From NCBI RefSeq assembly GCF_014879975.1, contig NZ_CP062500.1:3100001-3164000 (forward strand): a stretch of DNA of 64,000 bases. Reading direction: 5' to 3'. Source of the stretch: Vibrio bathopelagicus. GTDB taxonomy: Bacteria > Pseudomonadota > Gammaproteobacteria > Enterobacterales > Vibrionaceae. The notes below the pieces were generated by a model. That model saw nothing but the letters and a program-made list of their open reading frames with translations. It made no database searches and had not been told where the DNA came from. Positions 49,494 through 59,851 of the stretch are shown here, in pieces (within the stretch, counting starts at the first letter, position 1; each line of letters begins with the position of its first letter). The position numbers were made by a program, and so were the translations under genes.

Positions 49494-50207
49494 CTACTCT
49501 TCTAATTGGTAGATCACGTTAACACGATCACGAATGGTGATCGTTGAATCTTCATAAGAGTTCGATTCCGTTCTTGCATCCATCGCCATTGAACGCATTA
49601 GCACGGGCTGTGAAGACTGTGCGTTGTAATCCACACGCCACACATCACCTAAATCACGCTCAAAACCATTCGCCAATGACTTGGCTTTCGATCTCGCATC
49701 CTTGATTGCTTCTAAACGAGCCTGCTCTTGATACTTAGCTTGATCACGTACCTGAAGTTGAATGTTATCGATCTGGTTAATGCCCTGACCAATAGCAATA
49801 TCCATGTAATCATTTAGGTTAGCTAAATCATTAACTTGAACCGTCACATTACGTGAAGCACGGTAGCCAACCAGTTCAGGCTTACCATCTTTCGGGTAAT
49901 GGTATTGAGGAGACAAATACAGGTTAGAGCTGTGTACGCTAGCCTCATCTACACCGGCTTGATGTAGTTTATTGAGGAAGCCTGTCACGACTTTATCAAC
50001 CGTATTTTTAGCCTGTTCAGCGGTCATCGTCGATTCTACGACTCTAACAGAAAATGTTGCCATATCAGGTGTCGCAACTACTTCACCATAGCCCGTCGTT
50101 GAAATATGCGGGAAAGAGGGAGAGTCTGCCAATGACGGAAAGCTCACAGCACTCAACGCTGCAGTAAGAGTAAGAGACGTTGCTAAGATTTTTGGTACAA
50201 ACTTCAT
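49494..50207 (-). CDS. SIMPL-domain periplasmic protein YggE
   Basis: A 237-residue exported protein: signal peptide of about 27 residues (ending SFPSLADS) and a SIMPL (DUF541) domain starting TTGYGEVVATPDMATFSV. E. coli YggE, next to argO in that genome too, lowers oxidative stress by an unknown mechanism. Single gene, convergent with serA. Confidence 0.9.
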   Translation of the reverse strand: MKFVPKILATSLTLTAALSAVSFPSLADSPSFPHISTTGYGEVVATPDMATFSVRVVESTMTAEQAKNTVDKVVTGFLNKLHQAGVDEASVHSSNLYLSPQYHYPKDGKPELVGYRASRNVTVQVNDLANLNDYMDIAIGQGINQIDNIQLQVRDQAKYQEQARLEAIKDARSKAKSLANGFERDLGDVWRVDYNAQSSQPVLMRSMAMDARTESNSYEDSTITIRDRVNVIYQLEE

Positions 50208-50317
50208 TAGGAAAACCCATGCTGAACAAATGTTCTTTTATCATAGAGTAATTTGCCGCATAGCCAATCCTGATACCTAACTTCTAACAGAACTTTGACG
50301 ATTAAAAAACCAACAAC

Positions 50318-51214
50318 TTACTGTGGTAAGTGGTTGTGAGCATAACTTAATATGGCTTGAGAGATCTCTTTCAACACCCCACTTTCAAGCTGCCAATGGT
50401 GCCAGTAGATACGATAAGACAACAAGAAACCTGGCGTAACATCAATCAATGTTCCTGATTCCAACTCTTCAACAATCTGCAATCGAGGGATCAAACAATA
50501 GGCGACACCAGATAAGGCGAGTCGAACAAAAGCTTCTGAACTTCCTACCGTATGATTGATAACACTGTCTCTTGGAACATTAAAATGATCATGCAAAAAT
50601 TTCTTATGCAGATCATCGTATTGATCGTACGAAACCGCGGGAGCTTTTGTTAGTGTCGAATAGTTCACTCCATCAGAGAAGTAGCGTCGATGAAAGCTAG
50701 GACTCGCCACACACACGTAGTCCATACGACCGAGATAGTCAGCGCTGCATCCAGGAATAGGCTGTGATTCAAGACTGATCGCCCCTGCTACTTCTCCACT
50801 CTTAATTTTTTCTATCGTTCTCGACTCACCATGAATCGCAAGGTTCAACTCAACTTGACGTGAGTTCATCACATCAGATAACGCGGGCAACAGCCATGTC
50901 GCCAAGCTATCAGCATTGGTCGCAATAGACAGAGAAAGGGGTTGGGTACCCTCTTCATTCATCAACTCAGGGACAAGCTCGTGCTCTAACAAGCGAACAC
51001 GACGATACAAACCCAACAATTTTTTTCCTGCCGGTGTTGGCCTTGGGGGGCTTTCTCTCACAAGCGCGGGTTGGGCTAACCATTTTTCCAGTTGTTTGAT
51101 ACGTTGAGATACCGCAGATTGGGAGATGTACAACTGCTCAGCCGCCCTTTCAAAGCTACGTTGTTTCACTACTGCATCCAGTGCTTCTATCCATTTGTAA
51201 TCCAATCCACGCAT
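50318..51214 (-). CDS. argP: LysR-type regulator ArgP
   Basis: A 298-residue LysR regulator. The helix-turn-helix [20 protein letters not shown] is N-terminal, followed by the effector domain. In E. coli ArgP activates argO in response to arginine and lysine; here it is divergent from argO with a LysR-type box between. The start at 51214 has AGGAAG seven bases upstream. Confidence 0.95.
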   Translation of the reverse strand: MRGLDYKWIEALDAVVKQRSFERAAEQLYISQSAVSQRIKQLEKWLAQPALVRESPPRPTPAGKKLLGLYRRVRLLEHELVPELMNEEGTQPLSLSIATNADSLATWLLPALSDVMNSRQVELNLAIHGESRTIEKIKSGEVAGAISLESQPIPGCSADYLGRMDYVCVASPSFHRRYFSDGVNYSTLTKAPAVSYDQYDDLHKKFLHDHFNVPRDSVINHTVGSSEAFVRLALSGVAYCLIPRLQIVEELESGTLIDVTPGFLLSYRIYWHHWQLESGVLKEISQAILSYAHNHLPQ

Positions 51215-51249
51215 CAACTTGCTTCCTTTTTGACCTAATTACCATTAAC

Positions 51250-51264
51250 ATTAGCAACTCTAAT
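51250..51264. promoter_or_regulatory. LysR-type box between argP and argO
   Basis: ATTAG and CTAAT in inverted orientation around five bases, containing T-N11-A, the classic LysR-type site. It lies 36 bp from argP and 93 bp from argO, as expected for ArgP control. Confidence 0.6.
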
Positions 51265-51356
51265 AATAGATTAAAATCATTAATTATACTTATTTTAAGG
51301 GTCGGAGTATCTTCGCCATATAGCACGTAAATATCGTTAAATAAGTGGAGGTTAAA

Positions 51357-51986
51357 ATGAATTTTTGGGTTTTATTACAAGGTTTTGGTCTAGGGGCAAG
51401 CATGATCATCCCTATTGGCGCTCAGAATGCGTACGTCTTAAATCAAGGGATAAAACGCAATCACCACCTAACCACAGCAACGATTTGTAGTCTGCTCGAT
51501 ACCTTATTCATCTCACTAGGTATTTTTGGTGGCGGAGCGATCTTGTCACAGAATGAATTACTGCTCACCTCTGTGACATTGGGTGGTATCGCCTTTCTTA
51601 CGGTTTATGGCTTGCTATCACTGCGCAGTGCGTTCAGAACGCGTACCAGTGATGAATCAAAGGGTGAGATACTAGCTCGCGGTAAGCGTACTGTTATTTT
51701 AGGTGCATTGGCGGTAACCGTATTAAACCCACACCTCTATTTAGATACCGTAGTGATTCTAGGCTCTATTGGCGGGCAGTTTGAAGGCAACGACAGAATT
51801 GCTTTTGCTATAGGGACGATCTTAGCTTCATTCGTGTGGTTTTACTCTTTGTCATTAGGCGCTGCAAAGCTAGGCCCAACGCTATCTAAACCGCAGGTTA
51901 AGAAAGGCATTGATATCGCAGTCGCGACCATGATGTTTGCCATTGCTCTTGTGCTCGCTAATGGGTTAATTGAACAGTATTGGTAA
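51357..51986 (+). CDS. argO: Arginine exporter ArgO (LysE family)
   Basis: A 209-residue inner-membrane protein with about six helices. The LysE/ArgO start LLQGFGLGASMIIPIGAQNAYV and the mid-protein LNPHLYLDTVVILG are diagnostic. It exports arginine (and some basic analogues). GGAGG lies six bases before the ATG at 51357. A deacylase gene follows five bases after the stop. Confidence 0.96.
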   Translation: MNFWVLLQGFGLGASMIIPIGAQNAYVLNQGIKRNHHLTTATICSLLDTLFISLGIFGGGAILSQNELLLTSVTLGGIAFLTVYGLLSLRSAFRTRTSDESKGEILARGKRTVILGALAVTVLNPHLYLDTVVILGSIGGQFEGNDRIAFAIGTILASFVWFYSLSLGAAKLGPTLSKPQVKKGIDIAVATMMFAIALVLANGLIEQYW

Positions 51987-51990
51987 TCAC

Positions 51991-52494
51991 ATGAATATTA
52001 TTGATAGCCACATAGATAGTTTAATCACCTTATATCAACGTAATATTGAACTGCTCACTCTAGCAAATATTACATACAGAGAATGGAAGCATGAACCTAT
52101 TCTGGATTTTGCAACCGATGAGAAAGTCGCCCAACAACTTGGTTGGACTGGTACACACTCAAAAAGCTTATTCCTAAAAACCAAGGCGGGAGACTACGCG
52201 CTATACCTTACAGAAAAGGATAAACGCCTTGACAGCAAAGCGATCAAATCAGTGTTAGGAAAGCGTGTTTCCATTTGTAAGGATGAAGAAATGATTGAGC
52301 AGCTTGATTGTGTCCCTGGAGCTGTCTGTCCATTTGGTATACCACAACACGTAGAAATCATCATTGATTGTGAATTGCTCGAGCATCAAGAGCTCCTCTA
52401 TACACCAGGACTCCCTGAGTACACCCTTGGATTTAGTGGTTCGCAATTAAAAGTGCTAGCTGCGCTATTGCCCAACCAAGTTCATTGGCTCTAG
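51991..52494 (+). CDS. YbaK/prolyl-tRNA deacylase-like protein (second copy)
   Basis: A 167-residue YbaK-superfamily protein. The core is visible: LFLKTKAGDYALYLTEKDKR, KAIKSVLGKRVSI, and the pocket loop DCVPGAVCPFGI. It resembles the YeaK/ProX branch more than the gene at 41326, which has a shorter insert. Probably hydrolyses mischarged tRNA. The ATG at 51991 lies five bases past argO with no strong ribosome binding site, so translation may depend on argO. Confidence 0.85.
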   Translation: MNIIDSHIDSLITLYQRNIELLTLANITYREWKHEPILDFATDEKVAQQLGWTGTHSKSLFLKTKAGDYALYLTEKDKRLDSKAIKSVLGKRVSICKDEEMIEQLDCVPGAVCPFGIPQHVEIIIDCELLEHQELLYTPGLPEYTLGFSGSQLKVLAALLPNQVHWL

Positions 52495-52558
52495 TGTAGG
52501 TGATAACTTATCCCTGCGTATTCGTTATAAACTATTCCAATCAACATTAAATAAAAAA

Positions 52559-52582
52559 GGCGGATAACCTCAGTTATCCGCC
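52559..52582 (-). terminator. Terminator after mscS
   Basis: GGCGGATAAC and GTTATCCGCC around four bases; six T follow on the minus strand. Confidence 0.9.
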
Positions 52583-52611
52583 TCTGTCATAATAGAGCTA
52601 ATCAGTGACGA

Positions 52612-53478
52612 TTAAGCTTCTACTTTATTCATGTGAACATCCATTTGTGGGAATGGGATTTCAATACCTTCGTTATCCAAGCCTTCTTTGATTGCTTGCA
52701 TAAGGTCAAAATACACATCCCAGTACTCTGCAGTTTTAACCCATGGACGAACCACGAAGTTAACTGAAGAGTCAGCTAGCGTATGAACACCAACTTGAAC
52801 ACCAGGCTCTTTTAGTACGCGCTCATCAGATTCGCAAATCTTAGTTAGCAAAGCTTTTGTCTTTTGCAGATCGGCGTTGTAAGAAACACCAATCATTAGA
52901 TCAATACGACGCGTATCATGACGAGAGTAGTTAGTAATTGGGCTACCAATAACGCTACCATTCGGTACTACAACCATTTTGTTGTCTGGCGTTGTTAGAA
53001 CTGTTTGGAAGATTTGAATTGAATCAACCGAACCTGCTACACCACCAATCTCCACGTAGTCACCAGACTTGAATGGACGGAATGCAACGATAAGTACACC
53101 AGCTGCAAAGTTAGATAGTGAGCCTTGTAGCGCTAAGCCTACCGCTAAACCAGCCGCACCAATAACAGCAACCACAGATGCAGTTTGAACGCCTAAACGA
53201 CCAAGTGCAGCAATTAAAACAATAACAAACAACAAGTAACGAACTAAACCATGGACGAACTCCACAACTGCTCGGTCCATTTTCTTCTTCTGAAGAACCT
53301 TAGACACGCTATTCGCTACTGCTTTAACAATAATGTTACCAATAAATAGAATTATCAGTGCTGAGATAATGTTTACACCGTATTGAATAAACAGATCTGA
53401 GTTATTTGTTAACCACTGCTCTGCGTGAGACAAACCATCCACAAGTGGAGTCTCAATCGCTGTCGAACTATCAGCCAT
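52612..53478 (-). CDS. mscS: Small-conductance mechanosensitive channel MscS
   Basis: A 288-residue MscS: three membrane helices, with the pore-lining third helix from AAGLAVGLALQGSLSNFAAGVLI, then the beta domain (FKSGDYVEIGGVAGSV, VVPNGSVIGSPITNYSR) and C-terminal cage. It opens under membrane tension to release solutes. The start at 53478 has GAGGAT upstream; the ATG nine bases earlier overlaps that site. It follows fba, as in E. coli. Confidence 0.97.
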   Translation of the reverse strand: MADSSTAIETPLVDGLSHAEQWLTNNSDLFIQYGVNIISALIILFIGNIIVKAVANSVSKVLQKKKMDRAVVEFVHGLVRYLLFVIVLIAALGRLGVQTASVVAVIGAAGLAVGLALQGSLSNFAAGVLIVAFRPFKSGDYVEIGGVAGSVDSIQIFQTVLTTPDNKMVVVPNGSVIGSPITNYSRHDTRRIDLMIGVSYNADLQKTKALLTKICESDERVLKEPGVQVGVHTLADSSVNFVVRPWVKTAEYWDVYFDLMQAIKEGLDNEGIEIPFPQMDVHMNKVEA

Positions 53479-53609
53479 AATGTGCATCCTCTATATAATA
53501 TGCTATGAGCTAAACTGCCTTAAGCCAAACTTACCCAACAACAAAATAAACCGTTCAATTTACGTTAAGTCGTTGTGTTAAAAGTAAATTAAAACCAAGT
53601 CCTTTTTAT

Positions 53610-53630
53610 AAACTGAACCAAGTTCAGTTT
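53610..53630. promoter_or_regulatory. Perfect palindrome resembling a TetR-type operator
   Basis: AAACTGAAC, CAA, GTTCAGTTT. The TGAAC-N3-GTTCA core resembles sites of TetR-family repressors. It lies 132 bp upstream of mscS. It could also be a small terminator (T run to its right), though no rightward gene ends there. Confidence 0.5.
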
Positions 53631-53796
53631 TTCGGCACGATATCCTATCTTTGACAGATTGCAAAGTCATATTTATGTAAGCTTTTGAATTAATAAAACT
53701 TACCGATAAACACAAATACCGATAACTAAAAGACTACGAGATTTATTCACCGCACGCTAGGTTTTTCACATATTTAATACAAGTTTTTATCAGACA

Positions 53797-53828
53797 TAAA
53801 AAAACCCGCTCAATGAGCGGGTTTTTAA
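53797..53828 (-). terminator. Terminator after fba
   Basis: AAAACCCGCT and AGCGGGTTTT around CAATG, with further T on the minus strand. Confidence 0.93.
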
Positions 53829-53855
53829 AACTTAAAGAGTACTTAATTCAAAGAA

Positions 53856-54932
53856 TTACAGTACGTCTACAGCGTTAAGGTCAGCGAATGCTTTCTCAAG
53901 ACGAGTAACCATTGAAGACTGACCAGCACGTAGCCATACGCGTGGATCGTAGAACTTCTTGTTTGGAGCAGCTTCGCCAGTTGGGTTACCGATTTGACCT
54001 TGTAGGAAATCACGGTTCTCAGCTTCGTAAGTACGAACGCCATCCCATGAAGCCCACTGAGTATCAGTATCGATGTTCATTTTGATAACGCCGTAACCGA
54101 TAGACTCTTGGATTTCAGCTTCTGAAGAACCTGAACCACCGTGGAATACGAAGTTAAGAGCGTCAGCTGCAATGCCAAACTTCTCAGCACAGTATGCTTG
54201 AGAGTCACGCAGGATAGTTGGAGTAAGTACAACGTTACCAGCTTGGTAAACACCGTGTACGTTACCGAAAGAAGCTGCGATAGTGAAACGTGGGCTAACT
54301 GCGTTTAGTTTCTCGTATGCGTATGCAACATCTTCAGGAGAAGTGTAAAGCTCAGATGCGTCCATATCAGAGTTATCAACGCCGTCTTCTTCACCACCAG
54401 TACAACCAAGTTCGATCTCGATTGTCATGTTTAGTTTAGCCATGCGAGCTAAGTAAGCTGCACATGTTTCGATGTTCTCTTCTAGAGACTCTTCAGAAAG
54501 GTCTAGCATGTGAGAAGAGAATAGTGGCTTACCAGTTTGTGCGAAGAACTCTTCACCAGCGTCTAGTAGACCGTCGATCCATGGAAGAAGTTTCTTAGCA
54601 GCGTGGTCAGTATGAAGAATAACTGGAACGCCGTAAGATTCTGCTACTGCGTGAACGTATTTTGCACCAGCTACAGCGCCAAGAATTTGTGCGCCTTGAC
54701 CTTCAAGTTTAACGCCTTTACCAGCGAAGAAACCAGCACCGCCGTTAGAGAACTGAACAACAACTGGAGCTTTTGCTTTAGCAGCAGCTTCAAGAACAGC
54801 GTTGATAGTATCAGTGTTGATTACGTTTACTGCAGGAAGAGCAAATTTATTTGCTTTTGCTACTTCAAATACTTTCTGTACGTCATCGCCAGAAATCACA
54901 CCAGGTTTTACAAAATCGAAGATCTTAGACAT
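53856..54932 (-). CDS. fbaA: Class II fructose-bisphosphate aldolase
   Basis: A 358-residue zinc-dependent aldolase of glycolysis and gluconeogenesis. Zinc ligands are in HTDHAAKKLLPW, IELGCTGGEEDGVD and GNVHGVYQ, and the phosphate loop is FHGGSGSSE. Codon usage is that of a highly expressed gene. Separate terminators follow both pgk and fba, so the epd-pgk-fba row is at most partly co-transcribed. Confidence 0.99.
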   Translation of the reverse strand: MSKIFDFVKPGVISGDDVQKVFEVAKANKFALPAVNVINTDTINAVLEAAAKAKAPVVVQFSNGGAGFFAGKGVKLEGQGAQILGAVAGAKYVHAVAESYGVPVILHTDHAAKKLLPWIDGLLDAGEEFFAQTGKPLFSSHMLDLSEESLEENIETCAAYLARMAKLNMTIEIELGCTGGEEDGVDNSDMDASELYTSPEDVAYAYEKLNAVSPRFTIAASFGNVHGVYQAGNVVLTPTILRDSQAYCAEKFGIAADALNFVFHGGSGSSEAEIQESIGYGVIKMNIDTDTQWASWDGVRTYEAENRDFLQGQIGNPTGEAAPNKKFYDPRVWLRAGQSSMVTRLEKAFADLNAVDVL

Positions 54933-55051
54933 GGAAATAGTCCTATTTATTCTATCGTTTTAAGATTAAAAAACTTAAGTTTAAAAATTTGCAATCGTTT
55001 GCTCACAACTTATGCCATTCTAGCAAAAAAGTGTGATATGCAGCAAACGTT

Positions 55052-55079
55052 AAAAGGCGAGATTCACATCTCGCCTTTC
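55052..55079 (-). terminator. Terminator after pgk
   Basis: AAAGGCGAGAT and ATCTCGCCTTT around four bases; the minus-strand T run is short, so partial read-through into fba is likely. Confidence 0.8.
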
Positions 55080-55087
55080 TAAATCAA

Positions 55088-56251
55088 TTATGCTTTAGCA
55101 CGCTCTTCAAGCATTGCTACTGCAGGAAGTACTTTACCTTCAACAAACTCAAGGAAAGCGCCGCCGCCAGTAGAGATGTAAGAAACATCTGCTTTGATAC
55201 CGAACTTGTCGATAGCTGCTAGCGTGTCACCACCGCCTGCTACTGAGAAACCTTCAGAATCAGCGATTGCTTTAGAAATACCAGCAGTACCCGCTTCGAA
55301 GTTTTTGAATTCGAATACGCCTACAGGGCCGTTCCAAAGAATCGTTTTTGCGTTGCCGATGATTTCAGCTAGAGCTGCTGTTGAATCTGGGCCAAGGTCG
55401 AAGATCATGTCGTCGTCTTGAACTTCAGAAACGTGCTTGATTTCAGCTTCTGCGTTTTCGTCGAATGCTTTAGCACATGCAACGTCAGTCGCTACTGGGA
55501 TAGCACACTCTTTCATTAGCTTCTTAGCTGTTTCAACTAGGTCAGCTTCGTATAAAGACTTACCTACGTTGTGGCCTTCAGCAGCGATGAACGTGTTCGC
55601 GATACCACCACCAACAACAAGTTGGTCAGCGATTTTAGAAAGAGATTCTAGAACGGTTAGTTTAGTAGAAACTTTAGAACCACCAACAATAGCCACTAGT
55701 GGGCGAGCTGGGTTGTCCATTGCTTTACCAAGAGCTTCAAGCTCAGCAGCTAGAAGAGGACCAGCACACGCTACAGGAGCGTAAGTACCAACACCGTGTG
55801 TAGAAGCTTGAGCACGGTGAGCTGTACCGAATGCGTCCATCACGAAGATGTCACATAGCGCAGCGTATTGCTTAGAAAGTGCTTCTTCGTTCTTCTTCTC
55901 GCCTTTGTTAAAGCGAACGTTTTCAAGAACAGTGAGTTCGCCAGCGTTTAGCTCTAGGCCATTTACGTAATCTTTCGCTAGCTTAACTTCGCAGTCTAGT
56001 GCGTCGTTTAGGTAGTTAACTACAGGAGCTAGAGAGAACTCTTCGTTGTATTCGCCTTCAGTAGGACGACCAAGGTGAGAAGTAACCATAACTTTTGCGC
56101 CAGCTTCTAGGCAAAGTTTGATAGTTGGTAGAGATGCTAGGATACGTGCATCTGAAGTTACTTTACCGTCTTTTACTGGTACGTTTAGGTCAGCACGGAT
56201 AAATACGCGTTTACCTGCAAGTTCCAGGTCAGTCATCTTGATCACAGACAT
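55088..56251 (-). CDS. pgk: Phosphoglycerate kinase
   Basis: A 387-residue monomeric kinase that makes ATP from 1,3-bisphosphoglycerate. Substrate sites RADLNVP, SHLGRP and the ATP-binding GGGDTLAA are intact. GAGAGGAC lies before the ATG at 56251; the frame extends five codons upstream without support. epd-pgk-fba is the conserved row. Confidence 0.99.
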   Translation of the reverse strand: MSVIKMTDLELAGKRVFIRADLNVPVKDGKVTSDARILASLPTIKLCLEAGAKVMVTSHLGRPTEGEYNEEFSLAPVVNYLNDALDCEVKLAKDYVNGLELNAGELTVLENVRFNKGEKKNEEALSKQYAALCDIFVMDAFGTAHRAQASTHGVGTYAPVACAGPLLAAELEALGKAMDNPARPLVAIVGGSKVSTKLTVLESLSKIADQLVVGGGIANTFIAAEGHNVGKSLYEADLVETAKKLMKECAIPVATDVACAKAFDENAEAEIKHVSEVQDDDMIFDLGPDSTAALAEIIGNAKTILWNGPVGVFEFKNFEAGTAGISKAIADSEGFSVAGGGDTLAAIDKFGIKADVSYISTGGGAFLEFVEGKVLPAVAMLEERAKA

Positions 56252-56417
56252 GATTTGTCCTCTCAAATTTAAATAAAAATAAAGTTTTGGAAACTCAGCA
56301 ACCCTGCTAAGCCTATAAATTATTCAACTGGTAATTCTTTAACTACTAGTAATATGTGGACACTTAGCATTTAATTCAAGCTAAAAAATAAATAATCCAC
56401 ACATTTGCTTCTAGGTC

Positions 56418-57467
56418 TTACTTCTTGCCTTCAGAAGCTTCCATTGCAAGAACCGTATCCAGCATTCGGTTTGCAAAGCCCCATTCATTGTCGCACCACA
56501 CCAGCATTTTCACTAAGTGGCCGTTGCTCACTCGAGTTTGTGAACCATCAACAATTGCGCTATGGGGATCGTGATTAAAATCGATGGAAACGAGCGGCGC
56601 TTCAGTATAGTCAACTATATTGTGTAATGTACACTGGGATGCATTAACAATGGTTTGATTTACGTCATTAACTTTCACATTTGCATTAATTGTGACACTT
56701 AAATCCATCGCAGTGACGTTTACCGTTGGCACACGCACAGATATCGCTTCAAATTTGTTAGAAAATTTCGGGAAGATTCTTTCAATACCTTTATGCAATT
56801 TGGTATCGACAGGAATGATTGATTGGCTTGCTGCTCGAGTTCGACGAAGGTCGCTGTGGTATGCATCGATAACTTGCTGGTCATTCATAGAAGAGTGAAT
56901 GGTCGTAATCGTACCGGACTCAATACCAAAAGCATCATCAAGCACCTTGATGATAGGGACAATACAGTTGGTAGTGCATGAACCGTTGGAAACGATTCGA
57001 TGATCAGCTGTGATAGTGTCGTGATTCACACCGTAAATAATGGTGTTATCCAGATCGTTAGCACCAGGGTGTGAAAACAGCACCTTTTTCGCTCCAGCAG
57101 CAATGTGCGCTAGACCGTCATCACGGCAACCGTAAACACCGGTACAGTCGAGAACAATATCAACCTCGAGGTCACGCCAAGGCAACAACTCTATATCAGC
57201 AAGGTGTAAGATACGAATGGTATCAAACTCTCCTTTATCTTCAGCACCAATGCCATGATGAACATAGATGTGCTCTTGATCGTGAGAGATTTTCTTGCCG
57301 AAGCGGCCGTGACTGGTGTCGTATTGCAATAGGTGAGCCATAGCGTCAGGCTGAGCAAGCTCATTGACTGCTACTACTTTGATCTGTTGGCTTTTGCCAC
57401 TTTCATAGACAGCGCGTAATACATTACGCCCTATTCTTCCAAATCCGTTTATCGCGACTTTTAGCAT
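56418..57467 (-). CDS. epd: D-erythrose-4-phosphate dehydrogenase
   Basis: A 349-residue member of the GAPDH family. NAD site [16 protein letters not shown] and catalytic Cys in SNGSCTTNC. It is called Epd and not GapA because of its place before pgk and family features such as [15 protein letters not shown] and [16 protein letters not shown] that match E. coli Epd. It oxidises erythrose 4-phosphate for pyridoxal phosphate synthesis, feeding PdxJ. An ATG 12 bases earlier is an alternative start. Confidence 0.95.
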   Translation of the reverse strand: MLKVAINGFGRIGRNVLRAVYESGKSQQIKVVAVNELAQPDAMAHLLQYDTSHGRFGKKISHDQEHIYVHHGIGAEDKGEFDTIRILHLADIELLPWRDLEVDIVLDCTGVYGCRDDGLAHIAAGAKKVLFSHPGANDLDNTIIYGVNHDTITADHRIVSNGSCTTNCIVPIIKVLDDAFGIESGTITTIHSSMNDQQVIDAYHSDLRRTRAASQSIIPVDTKLHKGIERIFPKFSNKFEAISVRVPTVNVTAMDLSVTINANVKVNDVNQTIVNASQCTLHNIVDYTEAPLVSIDFNHDPHSAIVDGSQTRVSNGHLVKMLVWCDNEWGFANRMLDTVLAMEASEGKK

Positions 57468-57584
57468 AGTTCCGTACATCTAACCAAAATTTCGTGCAAC
57501 AGATGATAACTGAATCCTACCCAAAAGGCATTACTTGAATAACTCAGTCGACCTAGGACAGATTGTTCTGCTGCTTGTAGGGGT

Positions 57585-57759
57585 ATACCAATCGTAGTAA
57601 ATAACTGTTCACCCTAGCTTGTTAAAACACTCGATAACGTCGTTAGAATTTTTGATTGTAGAATAACTACTTATCGAAACTTCTTGTCGAAAAGAGCCGC
57701 CTTGTTCTCAAGCGTTTTTCCTACGCTATTTCTGATCACTTACTTACTGTGATTGGTAT
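57585..57759. mobile_element. MITE-like element with 16-bp terminal inverted repeats
   Basis: ATACCAATCGTAGTAA at the left and TTACTGTGATTGGTAT at the right match as inverted repeats in 14 of 16 positions. The 143-bp interior has no reading frame for a transposase. The ends resemble a dispersed non-coding repeat I recall from Vibrio and relatives, but I cannot confirm copy number from this window; no second copy was seen here. No clear target duplication is visible. Confidence 0.75.
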
Positions 57760-57788
57760 GAGTCTAGGAGAAAACAAATCCCAGATAC

Positions 57789-57817
57789 AAAAAACCGAGC
57801 TCAGCGCTCGGTTTTTT
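57789..57817 (-). terminator. Terminator after tkt
   Basis: ACCGAGC and GCTCGGT around TCAGC, flanked by six A and six T. Confidence 0.92.
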
Positions 57818-57856
57818 CCGTCATTTAACTGTTAGCACAAGGCCATCAGTTAATGA

Positions 57857-59851
57857 TTAAGCAAGAAGCTCTTTCGCTGTGTTTACTACGTTTTCAGTAG
57901 TGAAACCGAACATCTTGAATAGCTCGCCTGCTGGTGCAGATTCGCCGAACGTTGTCATACCGATGATCTTGCCACCGAAGCCAACGTACTTGTACCAGAA
58001 GTCAGCGATGCCAGCTTCTACTGCGATACGTGCTGTAACGTCAGATGGAAGTACAGACTCACGGTATTCAGCGTCTTGCTTGTCGAATGCGTCAGTTGCA
58101 GGCATAGAGACTACGCGTACTTTCTTACCTTCGGCTGTCAGTTCAGCAGCAGCGCTAACCGCTAGTTCAACTTCAGAACCAGTCGCGATAAGGATAAGCT
58201 CTGGTTTGCCTTCACAATCTTTCAGGATGTAACCACCCTTAGCGATGTTAGCCACTTGCTCAGCGTCACGATCTTGTTGTGCAAGGTTCTGACGAGAGAA
58301 GATAAGCGCAGAAGGACCATCTTTGCGTTCGATTGCCAGTTTCCAAGCAACAGCAGATTCAACTTGGTCACATGGACGCCATGTGCTCATGTTTGGAGTC
58401 AGACGTAAAGAAGCGATCTGCTCAACCGGTTGGTGAGTAGGACCATCTTCGCCTAGGCCGATAGAATCGTGCGTGTAAACTTGGATGTTCTGAATTTTCA
58501 TCAGAGCAGCCATACGCATAGCGTTACGCGCGTATTCCATGAACATGAGGAACGTTGCGCCGTATGGTACGAAACCACCGTGCAGAGCGATACCGTTCAT
58601 GATAGCCGTCATACCGAATTCACGTACACCGTAGTGGATGTAGTTACCTGAGAAGTCGTTCGCTTCAAGCGACTTAGAACCAGACCACATAGTCAGGTTA
58701 GAAGGCGCAAGGTCAGCAGAGCCGCCCATGAATTCAGGTAGCATAGCACCGAACGCTTCTAGAGCATTTTGAGATGCTTTACGTGATGCGATGTTTGCAG
58801 GGTTAGCTTGAAGGTCAGCAATGATTGCGTTTGCTTTCTCTTCCCACTCAGCTGGAAGCTCGCCGTTAGTACGACGTTTGAATTCTGCTGCTAGCTCAGG
58901 GTGAGCCGCTGCGTATGCGTCAAACTTTGCATTCCAAGCCGCTTCTTTAGCTGCGCCCGCTTCTTTCGCATTCCACTCAGCTGCGATATCTGCTGGGATT
59001 TCGAAAGGACCGTGTTCCCAACCAAGTGCCGCTTTAGTTGCTGTAATTTCATCAGCGCCTAGTGGAGCACCGTGACAGTCGTGCGTACCCGCTTTGTTTG
59101 GAGAACCAAAACCGATGATAGTTTTAGTACAGATAAGTGTTGGACGAGGATCCGCTTTAGCTGCTTCGATAGCCGCGTTGATAGCGTCAGCATCGTGGCC
59201 ATCAACCGCTGGAATTACGTGCCAGCCGTAAGCTTCAAAACGCTTAGGTGTATCATCAGAGAACCAACCTTCCACTTCGCCATCGATAGAGATGCCGTTG
59301 TCATCCCAGAAAGCAACCAGCTTACCAAGACCTAGCGTACCAGCTAGAGAACATGCTTCGTGAGAGATACCTTCCATCAGACAACCATCACCCATAAACG
59401 CATAAGTGAAGTGGTCTACGATGTCGTGGCCTTCTTTGTTGAACTGTGCAGCCAATGCTTTCTCAGCCATCGCCATACCAACAGCGTTGGTGATGCCTTG
59501 ACCTAGAGGACCCGTCGTTGTTTCGATACCAGGAGCGTAACCGTACTCTGGGTGACCAGGAGTCTTAGAGTGCAGTTGACGGAAGTTCTTAAGGTCTTCA
59601 ATTGAAAGCTCGTAACCTGCAAGATGAAGCAGAGAGTAAATCAACATTGAACCATGGCCGTTAGACAGGATAAAACGGTCGCGGTCAGCCCACTCTGGGT
59701 TTGCTGGGTTGTGGTTCAAGTGACCACGCCAAAGAACTTCAGCGATGTCAGCCATACCCATAGGTGCGCCAGGGTGGCCTGAATTTGCTTGTTGAACGCC
59801 ATCCATGCTAAGTGCGCGAATTGCATTGGCTAGATCTTTACGAGAAGGCAT
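57857..59851 (-). CDS. tkt: Transketolase
   Basis: A 664-residue thiamine-diphosphate enzyme of the pentose phosphate pathway. The TPP/Mg motif is [19 protein letters not shown] to DDNGISIDG, the pyrimidine domain has GVREFGM, and the C-terminal domain [16 protein letters not shown] lies five bases before the ATG at 59851. Its product erythrose 4-phosphate is the substrate of Epd next door. Divergent from metK. Confidence 0.98.
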   Translation of the reverse strand: MPSRKDLANAIRALSMDGVQQANSGHPGAPMGMADIAEVLWRGHLNHNPANPEWADRDRFILSNGHGSMLIYSLLHLAGYELSIEDLKNFRQLHSKTPGHPEYGYAPGIETTTGPLGQGITNAVGMAMAEKALAAQFNKEGHDIVDHFTYAFMGDGCLMEGISHEACSLAGTLGLGKLVAFWDDNGISIDGEVEGWFSDDTPKRFEAYGWHVIPAVDGHDADAINAAIEAAKADPRPTLICTKTIIGFGSPNKAGTHDCHGAPLGADEITATKAALGWEHGPFEIPADIAAEWNAKEAGAAKEAAWNAKFDAYAAAHPELAAEFKRRTNGELPAEWEEKANAIIADLQANPANIASRKASQNALEAFGAMLPEFMGGSADLAPSNLTMWSGSKSLEANDFSGNYIHYGVREFGMTAIMNGIALHGGFVPYGATFLMFMEYARNAMRMAALMKIQNIQVYTHDSIGLGEDGPTHQPVEQIASLRLTPNMSTWRPCDQVESAVAWKLAIERKDGPSALIFSRQNLAQQDRDAEQVANIAKGGYILKDCEGKPELILIATGSEVELAVSAAAELTAEGKKVRVVSMPATDAFDKQDAEYRESVLPSDVTARIAVEAGIADFWYKYVGFGGKIIGMTTFGESAPAGELFKMFGFTTENVVNTAKELLA

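Larger units (their letters stand above)
53479..53855. other. fba-mscS intergenic region
   Basis: It contains the fba terminator (53797-53828) and a 21-bp perfect palindrome (53610-53630). The rest is AT-rich and without genes. The mscS promoter must lie here. Confidence 0.6.
57468..57856. other. tkt-epd intergenic region
   Basis: It holds a 175-bp MITE-like element (57585-57759) and the tkt terminator (57789-57817). About 115 bp next to epd is left for its promoter. Confidence 0.7.
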
